DNA of 64,000 nucleotides from Strongylocentrotus droebachiensis (Eukaryota > Echinodermata > Echinoidea > Camarodonta > Strongylocentrotidae): NCBI GenBank assembly GCA_035222895.1, contig JAVYIG010005296.1:1-64000 (forward strand), given 5' to 3'. Positions 47,401-59,900 of this stretch are shown here, in pieces. A program made the translations under genes and the position numbers. The number at the start of each line of letters is the position of its first letter. Position 1 is the first letter of the stretch. The notes beneath the pieces are model-generated. The model had not been told where the DNA came from, did no database searches, and worked only from the letters and a program-made list of their open reading frames with translations.

Positions 47401-50400
47401 GGCTCGGGCCCCCAAGCCCGGACGTTCTGCAGACCATGACACAAAGGCTTGTAAATAAGCATATTTTTCGCCCGACTGTAAATTTGGGAATGTCTAATTT
47501 TCCAACAAACGCATAAAAGGTATGATAAAAAAAAATGAGAAAAAATACCGGAAAATCATGTCATTTCAGCAACATTTGTAAATTACTGGTATCGAATAAA
47601 AAATACCCCCCCCCCCCATCAGTACGCCAGCGTTCAGGGGCCCATGAGAGTCTCACTCCTATAACAAATAACAGACACATTTTCCCATTCTCTCACAATA
47701 TGTCCACGATATGCGCGTATCGCTATTATAAAAACCTCCAATGATAAATTTAGGTAGCATGCGCAATGTTTAGGAAATTTAATTCCTGTTAACTTTCCTT
47801 TTCTTTGAATGGAAATTTATATGTCATTTAATTCAGGTTGTTATTATTGTTATGTTCTTTTGGGTTAAAATACAAACCATCTTTTCTTTTTTTTTTTGAG
47901 GGGGGGGGGGGCGCGTTTTGCCCCCCACTTTTTTGACTGAGGGGGCAACTGCCCCCCCCCCCCCTGCCCCCCCACTTCCGGCGCCTATGCTAAGAAGTGA
48001 TTGCATTAAAAAAAGTAACTGCATAATATGATGTGATTCTGAATACATTATCTTCACTTCATCTGAAATTACATTAAAAATAGTAATTGCAGTCTCTAAT
48101 GTGATATGTGAATGCATTTTCATCACTAGAACATATTCTGATACTGCATTAAAAAGTATCTACATTCTGTGATGTCAATTTTGAATGCATTTTCATCACT
48201 TCATAAGCATGTGAAACTACATGAAAATGGTAATTTTCTCCAAAGATGTGACTTCTGAATGCATTTTCATCATAAAGCATCTGAAACTGCATTAACATAT
48301 TAACTGCATTGAAAGATGCTATTTCTGAATACATTTTCATCACTTATTCTGTGGTATGATCTTGAATGAATTTTCAAATTAATTTACAAACTTTTGGAAA
48401 TTTTGCAGATCCAATCATTCAAGTTAGTGCAATAGATGTCATTCCATTTCCGTCCATTCAAGAAGACCTCTGTACAGTCCTCTCCTGGACCCCAGTTATT
48501 GGGTTCACCCACGTTCCAATTGGTATGTTCTACTGGAGTACCATCTGTCCACGTAAACCCTAAAGAAAAATACATAATTTTTTTTTTAATCCATATTATA
48601 TACATACGATATTCCAGTTTACAAAAGTGTACATCTCTCTGTAGACACTTCCAGTGCTTGAAAATGTGTTATTGAGCTTTGGCGTGTCATCTTTAGCACA
48701 AAGTGCATTTCAAGATAAAAATGCATTCATCCTGGTACCCATAACTTAATACACTCGATTCAAAATACTATTACGTATTATCTTGCTTGTCAAGAGATTA
48801 ATAATTTGTCTATCCTTACTTAAATTTTTCTCAAACTTGTTTTATTAATTATCTGATTTTGTCTGCTTCTCGCTTTCGCCAATACCCCCAAATGCCCGGA
48901 TATTAATTTTACTCCCTAGTTTTAAATGCACTCTGAGATAGCTTGGTGACTTAGTCACTTCTGAGGTCTATTTTGTGCGTCTGTACTGTGCCGTCCGGTC
49001 TCGGCTGGCGTGGCGCGGCATCTGGTAGAGGTTTAGCTTTCTATATATGCATTGCAATAGTTAGATGGTGGTACCTTTCACTTCATCTTTGGCTTTTTTT
49101 ATAGTATATCATAAGCAATATTCTATTCTTTACAAACTGAATTGTCAGTTCGAATATGGTGTGATATACTGTGAATCTCCTGTGTGCTTATCGCAAGAAA
49201 GTAAATGTAAAAACCTACAGAGATATCCCTGAATGAGAGATGTGATTCGGGTAAAATTCTCAACAAATCCAATACAGCGCATGACCTGGAAAAAGTTGCT
49301 CCAAAGGCAATACAAGTTTTAAATCACTGCATTCACGCCATTTTTGACAAAGAACAATTACAAAATTGATAGAACAATCATGGACTTGCAAAAAATCCAA
49401 GGAAGTCATTAGCAGCCAACAAGAGAGGAATCTAGAAATTGCTTTCGGAAACGTATATTGCGCATGCAAAATATGTGTACCATGCGCGCACCGCATTCAT
49501 GCACCATATACCATGGAAGTATGTAAGTCCCGGAAGTGGCTCAAAATTACATCCAAGAGGCATTAAGGGGTATTGGCGATAGCCAGAAGTTGATACAAAT
49601 GTTCATTGCCCAAAGTAATTTTACTATTAATGTCAGACATCTACTAACCTCCTTCTTCTGATTGGTCATGGAGTCCAACATACAAATTTGCGTAGCTGAA
49701 AATTAACAGAAAACAAGTGCTTTATGTATCTATGTGCCGGTCATGGAATTTGTAAAAATGTGGTTTTCAACAAATGGTTGAAGGTTGATGGTTGAGGACT
49801 GTCATTATATAAGTCAACAATATTAGAATTAAGTTAATAATAATAATAGTGAACATTTATAATGCGCCATGTCTGTCAAAAATGACACTCCTGGCGCAGT
49901 TGTGTGGAAATTGTATAATTGTGGGCATACGACCATCAAGTAATTCAAGAAAGTAAGTAAAATACACATAAGTTAAAGTTTAATAAACTTCAGGACATAA
50001 TTTGCAATAATAGAATAATACAATACAAAGCATATTACAGTAATAAAAGGATGGCCTTACATAACATATGCTGGGTACACACTCACTGACTATATATTTT
50101 GTTTAAAGTAAAGGGGTGGTATAAATGGACTCCAAATATTTTGCTCCAGGCACCAAGATAAAAATCTAGAGAAGAGTCACCAGTTATCGATTCACATCAA
50201 TTTGCATGTTATTAAAATCACCAATTTGGGACTATAAATGATAAAATTGAGTAAACATGTATTGATCCAAAATTTGAAACTTTCTAAAAGCAAATTTGTC
50301 TCTCTATTTTATTGAGATAACTGATTGATTTTTTGTTGTTGGCATTCACAAATATTTCAAGGATTGAGAATGAAGTTACTTGTCAGGGTATCCAGACAGG

Positions 50401-53400
50401 ATATAATCCTCCTCAGCCTGACTGTGGAAACTGGCTAAGTCCGCTCCCATGGCCAAGCAGTACATACGAGCATCGTCCCAGTTACGACGCGTGGCTCCGC
50501 TCACATCAGACAACACAATCTGATAAACAAAGTACAACAAGGAGCAGGTAATCAGTTCTGCTTGTTTAAGGACAAATTTGCAACTTAAATGTTGCAATGC
50601 CACTTGCTGCCTGATTTTCAATATCTTAATGAGTATGAATAAATGATAGCAACATTTTGCAATGACTTGAATACAAATCAAATTACTCAGGAAAATTTGA
50701 ATTTGAATTTCCTTGCTCTCTATAACTTTGCAGTAAAATAATGCAACACAATACACTCAAACAAAACTACCTTCAAGTTTTAACATGAAAGTTCCATTTT
50801 CAATTTCCTCAAAGGATACTAAATGTAAAGAAGACAATTGTTACAGTTCATTTTAGCAAATATGGACAAATATCATTCCTATCTAATGTTTTGACGTCTT
50901 ACAACTTTTGACACTTTTTTCTTACCAAATAACCATACAACATTTCATAATGATCTCTTGTATGATTCCAAATTTGTCCTTATTAAGGCATACAATACAC
51001 CACATGCTATTTTTTTATTTGAGGGCTTAAAATACATCATAAGCAATTACCATGTAGCAGTTGGCACCATAGCCTTTCCAGTTTGAGTCATGGCATCCTA
51101 CATCACTAGGTGCGGTAGGGAGTGTTGTTGGTCCTATGGTCTGGGGCGCTGAATAGCCGCCACGACCGCGCTCACAAAGATATTTGTTTGTTGAGGCACA
51201 GTCGATGTTACGCCACAATCCAGCCATCATTCCAGATGATGATGCAACACAGCTGCCCTTTGTATCATCTTCACGTAAATAATCAGCAAGTAATTTTTCA
51301 GTGCATTTCATTTGAGAAATCTTAATAAATTATACCAAATGTACGTATAAAACTGAAATTGAAAATTACAGATTGAAATAATCAAAAGACAATTTACCTA
51401 ATAGTCTGACATTTGATAGAATGTACACAAAATTAAAAGACTGTACTATTTAAGTGAAACATTGTTTATACAAAGGAGATAGACGAACCTTAAAGCTAAT
51501 ATTATCTGACATTGTAATTCCTATCATGCTATTCATTTTTACATCATCATCACAACCAAATCATTATAATTACCTAGCTTTATACTTACGATCATCCCCA
51601 TTATTCTACCAATCTTTAGAATCTTGTAAAGGTACATGGCAGGACAAGTTATTTCTCTGTTGCAAAGTGGGATATTGTTCCATGTTTTAAATGCTGCCTC
51701 TGTAAAATGTTTTTCATGTTTTAATGTATTTATAGTGATACGTAACATCCTCTGAGCAGCAGCAAAACTATTTGATTGGCCTATTTTGGCTTGTGTGACC
51801 TGCTAGCTGTCAATGATAACCTGTTGATAGCTGATCTGGCTTTTGTTTGCAATTGCACAATATATACCCAAACAAATTCTACCTGGTTGAGCGTAGTCCC
51901 AGTTGGTAAGGGTAACTGCTGTATTGTCACTCCAGCGATACTGGCCTGGTTTCTCCACATCACTCAGTCCGGTCCAGAACAAACTGCCATCTTGAGAACC
52001 TAGTATGCTGGTCAGAACACTCTGCTCATACCTAGTAAAACAGAACATCATAATTATCAACATCATAATCAACGTCATATTCAAAATCATAATCAACATC
52101 ATAATTAACACCATAATCAATAAAATCGAACCTGGGCCGTATTTTGATACCATGTACCTTCATAACAAATTTCATTAAAATCCATTAAACACTATAAAGT
52201 TATCGAATGGAAACCAAATTTTGGAATAATTAGCTTTTTTTCGCATATTTAATTAGATATGACCTTTGACCAAGCCTTTTATTAAGACAAAGCAGACCGG
52301 GAGCCAAATATCTGAAAAAGCGGCTCCCGGTCCTTAATTTTTTTAGAGAACCGGGAGCCGTTTTCCAAGACCAGGAGCCGTTTCCAAAATTGATGAAAAT
52401 ATGTATTTTTTTTAATCATTTGTTAATCGTTACCTTTTCAATTATTCATTGTCATTAGTCTATATCAGCACACTATAAATTAACCCTGTAAGTTGGGGCT
52501 TTAATCGGATAGGAAGGGGGAAATAAAAATATTTTAAAAAAAATAATAATAAAAAAAAAAAAAAAAAAAAAAAATCGAAATTTGTCAAGTTTTAGGCTAT
52601 CAAATACTAAATAAACATGCAAAGCTGGGATTATTTTGTCATTAGGAGTTGTTGTAGACCATGTTTGTTGATATGAAGTGCCTCTTCATGTCTTTGAAAT
52701 TAATAATATGAGTCTAAGAGAAGAGGCAAAACAAGCGAGCCGCCATCTTTGATTATAATGACAATGGAAAACAAAATGAGTGCTTACATTATAATCCAAA
52801 GTGGCGGCTCGCATTTTTTACCTCTTCTCTTAATTAGACTAATGTCATTAATTTAAAGGTCATGAAAAACACTAAATATCTACAAACACGGTCTACAATA
52901 ACTCTGAATGACAAACTAATCCCAGCTATGCATTTTTTTTTTAAGAATTTGATAGCCCAAAACTTAAAAATTGTCGGCATATTTATTTTTAAAAAATATT
53001 AAGATATTTGTTTTCTACCGATTTTCTCCCGATCATTTTCATTAATCAGCGATCGGACTTCGTGCGCAAAATTCCGAAATTGTGATCTATTTCCATCATG
53101 ATTGCCACGATTTTGATATAGTTTCCAGGAAAAGAGTTGTGAAATGAAAGTTTGGATTGTGATTATTCAGGCCATGTATACTGAATTTTGAGAATCGTTT
53201 TTCAAAGTAAGATTTTCACAACGAAGTCAAACTTTTAGACGGAGTGAGAGTGCATGTTGATCGCCCACTCTCGATTTTCGCTCTACACGCCGGCTAGCTA
53301 GCCGGCCGCCCTAACCTTAGCGGTGGCGCTAGGAGTAGGAGATATACGTTAGCGGCCGCTCGCAGTCGTGCTGCATTTATTTCGTGGCGATTTCAATTAG

Positions 53401-56400
53401 GACTCTCATCATAAAATGATTTGTTAGGGTTTATTCAGTCCACATTTAACTTGTATCAAGTAAATTGTTGTCACATTGGTGAGCATTTAGTGCTAGACAT
53501 GTGGAAGTTTCTGAAACAGGAAATTTTAATTCTCCAAGACCGGGCGCCAAAAATAAAAAATGACCGGCGCCCGGTACTCATTTTCCCCGTCTTACCGGGC
53601 GCCAAAAGTCAGGGACCGTTGGGTAAAAATCGCCCGGCGCCCGGTTAATAAAAGGCTTGCCTTTGACCGACATAATCTGAAATCGAACTTAAGCTGTTTT
53701 TCGATACCATGTACCTTCAAGTAAAATTTTATTAAAATCCGTCAAACACTACTACAGTTATCGAACGGAAACAAGATTTGTTACAGAAGGACGGACGGAA
53801 GGACGGACGAAAGGACAGACGGCAGCATTACTATATCCCCTCCGACTTTGCCGGCGAGGGGATAATCATGTAAGTATTCATTATTATATCTATTATGCTT
53901 CAAAAGACAGCTTTTCCTTATCAATATTTTATATCCCACAAATCTACACACACAAGCTCACACAACTGTTGATAAAAAGCCTGTGTATATACATTTAACA
54001 ATGTGCATAATAGCACAGGGCTAGTATTTGTACCCCATGGCCCTGTCTTCTAAAATTGTGTACAGATATGACGCAACAAAACCATGGTGGTTTTTTTTAT
54101 GAATTGAAATTCAAGGTTCTTCATCACATAAGCAAAAATTCATCAGTTGCTTCATTTCCTTGATATCAAAATGAAAATCATGATTTTCTTCATAGAAGAA
54201 CTTGACTTTAGACCATCCGATCAAGTCAACCTAATTTAATACACTTCTTCAACCCACTGAGTGACGCGGTAAACCACTACAATAAAAGGTACATTTTGTA
54301 AAACATGTAAACGAATGGCGAATGCACGCACCAAAGGTCCTACACATCTTCACTTAAATCTGTCTTATAAGTACAGAAATATGAGGCATCTTTGTCTCTT
54401 CATTAAACAAAAATTGCTGCAGTTTGCAGCTGCATATGTATAAGGCTTTACTGACCTATCAGCGATAGAGACAAGGTTTCCACGGGGGCTGAACCCGGCA
54501 CAGTCAGCTCGAGCATCCGCCCAGTTTTTGGGTGTATCCATCACAAAGTAACAAGAGCCTCCATTGGCTATCTCACCCTGATAGAATCAAGCAAAGACAG
54601 GTGTCAAGACATGCATGCCTATGCAAATCTTATTTCGGTTTAGTCAATCTTCATGACATAATCACTTGACAAAATTAAAGACAGCTCTGATTTTCATACA
54701 CATAGATTACCATCTGTTGAAGTTTACAATAACGTAAAGAAGAACTTCAACATAACTTTGAAATATTGTCAGAAATGTTGTTTCTCCCACATTAATTCAT
54801 AATTCATCTCTACATTGTCTTTAAGCTAACCTTCAGTATTAAAGGAGAGAGCAAACCCTAGATATGAGATGATATGCATGCATTTTTGCAATTCCTCTTT
54901 ATCATTGACTTTGTTTAATTACTAGTGGTTCAATGTGTATACTTTTTGGGTATCCCCTCTCTTGATATGTCTCATGTTTGGCAGAATCTGCCATTCATAT
55001 GCTGAATAGAAAGTGAATCTAATGGTCAGGATAATAACACAATGTGAATTGATTTTCAATTAACAGTGTAAATGCTAATAGTGTTGTTTAAACAAGAAGT
55101 TATCCCTTTGTTTTAAAAAAAAGGGTTGGAGGTGGGGGTGGAGGTTGCATCTCTGGACAACACCATATATTTGAAGATAATTATTTTGTTCAAAGAGCTT
55201 TAATGACTGAATCACCCCGATTCTTACTCATCTTTTGTACCAAATTTATGAAATTTAAGTCAATAGGTACAGCGCAGTCAAAACTGTCACAATATGCCAA
55301 TGGCCAATTTCTCAATAGTTATTATACATAATGAAGAATTATCAATAAATGAATTGTGTGGAATAATTCATTATAAATGGTCATCAGCCCATGGTCAAAA
55401 TTGATCCAGCTCGGAAGGAAGGAGAGCTAGGGAGGGAGGGAGGCTGCAGAATCTGCTTCCCTCCAGCTAGGAGAGCACCAGAACCAGGCCCTTTTAAGGT
55501 TAATACACCATACCAAGTAAAACTCACCAAACTGCATCCTGATGGAGTAATGGGTTCAAGAGTAGGACCAAGATTTTCCTTCGGTCTCTTGCATGCTCCA
55601 TGCTGCTTAACTGAACAAAGGTTGTCATTCCAATAACCCTGTACGTGAGAACACAGACATTGAATCTGAATCTAAACCTGTATCTGTACCTGATGACATA
55701 AGGCTCAGCACTCTTGGTCAAGTAAGACAAGTCAGACTTGGTGTAGACATGAAATCAGAAAATAATACTATTGAAAATGTTGTTGTCATGAGCCTAGCAA
55801 ACATTGTGATCTTAAATTTTAACTACAGTTGGATGTACAGAGTCCCAGACTGTAGGAATGATGATTTGAAGGAATCTTTGTCAATATATTATTCTATACA
55901 CATGGATTCTATTCAAAAGGTTTTCCTTGAAAAGTAATTCATGGCTTATAGCAGACATTTAAGGTATGGCTTAATATTTTTGAAAATTATCTTTGCAAAA
56001 AAATATTGAAATACTGTATATGCTAAAAAAAACATTTGAGAAAGTAAGTGAATTACAAGAGAGATTTTGCTCTTATTGATGTTTTAGAGAGGGTTATTCT
56101 ATTTGCTAAAAAAATGGCATAATAATGTACATTTATAGATTCTGTCACTTCAACTTTGTTTTTCATGAGTTATTTAACTGTGTATTTGATTTAGACAGAC
56201 GTTTTTTCCAATAACTTTTTACTTTCAATTCCCTGGGGTTACCTTTAAATTAATAATATGTATAACACTGTCAGACCTATTACTACAAGGATTGAATGCT
56301 ATGAGCTGCCTCCATTACAAAATGAATTAAAATTAAATTCAACAATCCTCATCAGAATAATGCACTGCACTGCTACTTTAACTTTACAATTAACTAAAAC

Positions 56401-56869
56401 CAAAGTCGAAATTGATCATCAAATTATACAAATTGCAACTATTTCATATTCCTGGGCAATAACAACAGAAAATGAATATGACATACATGTATGAAACTTT
56501 AAGGGCAAATGTGTTGTTTGATGAGGAAGAAGAAATAAAGCGGTAAATAAGGAACCCCCAAGAGAAAATGTAGCAGACACAGAATAATACATACTGACGT
56601 ATGCTTCAACTCACAAACATATACATTTCAACGCAGTCCTCAGCAGTTCCTGCATAATTGTTTGGTTCATCCGTGTTCCATAGCGTGAAGTCCACAGGAG
56701 TATCATCCTCCCACTGAAAACTCATAGGGGAATTGCGGTCATTTAGTCCGATCCAGAATTCATTGTCCATCCCGTCTGGTCAGAAGATAATGGGATGGCA
56801 AAAAAAGAAATTGAAAATACACGACATTGGCCCCCAAAATCAGATAAAACTAGAGAATACATCTACATT

Positions 56870-56916
<47 letters not shown>

Positions 56917-59900
56917 ACAGGGCTCCTCGTAATAAGCTTTGCTTCCTTAGGGGTCCTTCCAGTGCATTTAAAAAAAAATGTGTTCATTAGGTAATTATGT
57001 TTTTAATGGATAAATCAAATTGAATTGGATTTAATTGAATGCATTTCGCCAATATGGCATTTCTTATATCCCACAGGCAGATTCCTGATAACCATGATGC
57101 CATCGAATAAACATTTCAAGTCACTTGAAAATTGTTGGCTCCAACATATGGTCTATATGCTTAGTTTGGGTGAACCTTGAACTGTGAACTTTTAACCTCT
57201 TAATAAACCAATTATTTTACGCCTACATGACAAGTACCAACATAGAATTACTAACAGAACTTTAATACCCTCAACAGTTATAGAATTTGTACATCAATCA
57301 ACCCCTATGACACTGACTTTGACCTCACAAATAAAGATTAGAAACTCTCAATCTGATTTATGCCGCCCAGCTACACATATTGATCTCATCATCATTATTA
57401 GTCAGGAAACACTTACTGTCACGTGCTAGAGCTAGGACAAAACTGTTCTCGTTGAGGTCATGAATTGATGCCAAGTCGCCATCGAGGTCCTTACACTTCT
57501 GCTGAACATCGGAGTAGCTCAGTTTCGTTGCAGTGTACATGTAGTAACAGTTATTCCCATATCCTGACCAGCCCTCTGGGCATCGGTAACCAGGGCCGAG
57601 GGTCGTGACCTCTGGATCCCTCACGTTCATCACTGGGTATTTTGGGGTAATAAAACATTTATAATACGATTTTAAATGGGGGGAAAGGAACCTTTCACAT
57701 CTTCAATGCAGGTGTATTCCTTGTGTATGGTACATATCTGGCAGAGGTAGGATTGGAACATTGAAAAATAACTTTCAGTATACCTTCAAGAAATATGGAT
57801 TATAAGAGATCATGGATCATCTGCTGAGCAAGCTATGACATGATACATGTTCTTAGAGGGACCTGGCAGAGGTTAAGACATCCCTAGTAGTTTTGTGTGT
57901 TGCAAAAATATATTTTCGATTTATGGCGCTATGCCTGGCAATGTCTCCCAGCTCAGTAATCAGTGTGTTGACTCACCACTCGGAAACTACAACAACATTA
58001 AAATTTGTCTGTCATCTTGGTTGAAAGTAATCTTTCTAATAGATCTCAATATGTAGTTTATAATAATAATTCCTCAATTTTTTTTATATAACAAATGGTG
58101 TACCACAAGGTTCTATCCTAGGACCAAGGTACTCTGTTGTGTTTAATTTACATTAATGATCTTACACATTCTTCTAAAAACGACATTGTTACTATTATTT
58201 GTGACAAGTTTAAAAGCACAAATCAGCGCCTTTAACTGCACCTCGACGTTAAATGAAGGTCCTTCCCGCGTGGGTTTTCGGCAGCAAAACAACAACAACA
58301 AAAAACTTTTTTTTTTTTCCCTCCCCAAAATAGGGGTGCGCCTTATACACAGAGATTTACGGTACAAACCATTTTTTCCCTATTTTTTTCACTTATATTT
58401 TTTTTCAGACTATTTTTTTCCTATTTCCTATAAGAAAACAGGAAACAAATAGTCCTTTTTTTTCCTATTTTCAAGCACAAACTATTTTTTCTCCATTTTT
58501 TTCACCTTCAACTTTTTTGGACTATTTTTTTTATAAGAAAATAGGAAAAAATAGTGATTTTTTTTCTTTTTTCGAGTTTGAAACTATTTTTTTCCTATTT
58601 TTTTACCTTCAACCTTTTCAGACGATTTTTTCCCTATTTTCTCCAAGAAAATATGAAAAAAATAGGATTATTTTTTTTCTCTTTTCGACTTCAAAACTAT
58701 TTTTTCCCTATTTTTTGGACTATTTTGTTCCTATTTTTTCACGTTAATGAATACTAAAATTCATACAAAGGAATTTTAGTCTTCGATTATTAGTATTTTG
58801 AATATACAAACATTTTCCATGAAAATACTAGTATTCAGATAGTTTGAATACTAGCAGAATTGAGTCTTTGATTATTAGTATTCCTCCAATCTGAATACTA
58901 AAAATCTGATGTTTGTTGTGGTACTATATTAACAATAGTTCATTGATGTGCGTAATGAGGCTGTGATTGGCGGAGGAATACCAGAATAAAGCACTTCCAA
59001 GATGGCCACTTATACATGAACATTGTCTACAGCAATGATCTCTTAATTGATCTGTATGTCTGATCATTCAACATGGTGGCAGCGGTCAAAAGGATTGCCA
59101 TATTTATTACTATTAAACTGCAAATTACATTGAGAGCAAGCAAAAATCTTGCATGACCTTGGGAAGATTGTTAATTCAAGCGACGTTTTTGAACTGCCGA
59201 CAATCACAGCCAGGTGATTAAATCTGCAAGTATCGCCTGTGGACTGTTTTATTTGGGGCATTAGGAGTATGACTGACGGGCACACAACGTATTGACTGTC
59301 AGATCAAGCCCTACAGTTACATTCAGGACGAGAGCCTAGAGGCTTGATCGCCAGGACGAGAGCCTATAGAGGCTTGAACAGTAGCACTGCAGTTTGGTTT
59401 TGGAAATGAGCCGCTCAGAGCGCGTCACGTTGTTCATTAGAAATGAGTGGACCGTGCAAGTAGATCCAGGACTAATCGCTGGACTTGACCCCAGTCGAGA
59501 AAAAAATAGGAAAAAAATAGGGGAAAAATAGGGAAGAAATTGTCCCGAATTTTTTTTTTTTTCTATTTTTCTTATTTCCTCACTATTTTTTCCTATTTTC
59601 TTACAATTTTTTCCCTATTTTCCCACTATTTTTTTCCTATTTCCTTACTATTTTTTCCTATTTCCTTACTATTTTTTTTCTATTTCCTCATTATTTTTTT
59701 CCTATTTCCTCACTATTTTATTACTATTTTCTTACTATTTTTCACTGTTAACTAGCACCTAATTATCACTATTTTTTCACAATTTTCTACACTATTTTTT
59801 TCCTATTTTCAGGCCTGAAAATAGGAAAAAAATAGAAAAATTGTTTCAACCCTATTTTTTTTCCTATTTCCAAAACCATTTTTTCCCTATTTTTTCCTTT

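Larger units (their letters stand above)
46400..48365. repeat. Diverged tandem repeat of about 70-74 bp, split by a transposon
   Basis: Units marked by GAATGCATTTTCATCAC occur at 48041, 48110, 48183, 48257 and 48327, with one unit left of the inserted element (46471). The repeat runs up to the CTLD D exon end at 48392. Confidence 0.75.
52110..53872. repeat. Interspersed repeat interrupted by the hAT-like element
   Basis: About 52135-52262 and 53668-53872 are two pieces of one repeat family: both contain GATACCATGTACCTTCA, ATTAAAATCC.T.AAACACTA and GTTATCGAA.GGAAAC. The right piece ends in (GGAC)n and CCCCTCCGACTTTGCCGGCG. The insertion at 52271-53659 lies between them. Confidence 0.72.

Noticed and set aside
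58517-58757. Phenylalanine-rich + frames
   Set aside because: CTATTTTTTCC low-complexity array; no real protein features.
59064-59285. Cysteine-containing 73-codon - frame
   Set aside because: Lies in the core of a repeat with no splice or start support; cysteine pattern matches no zinc finger.
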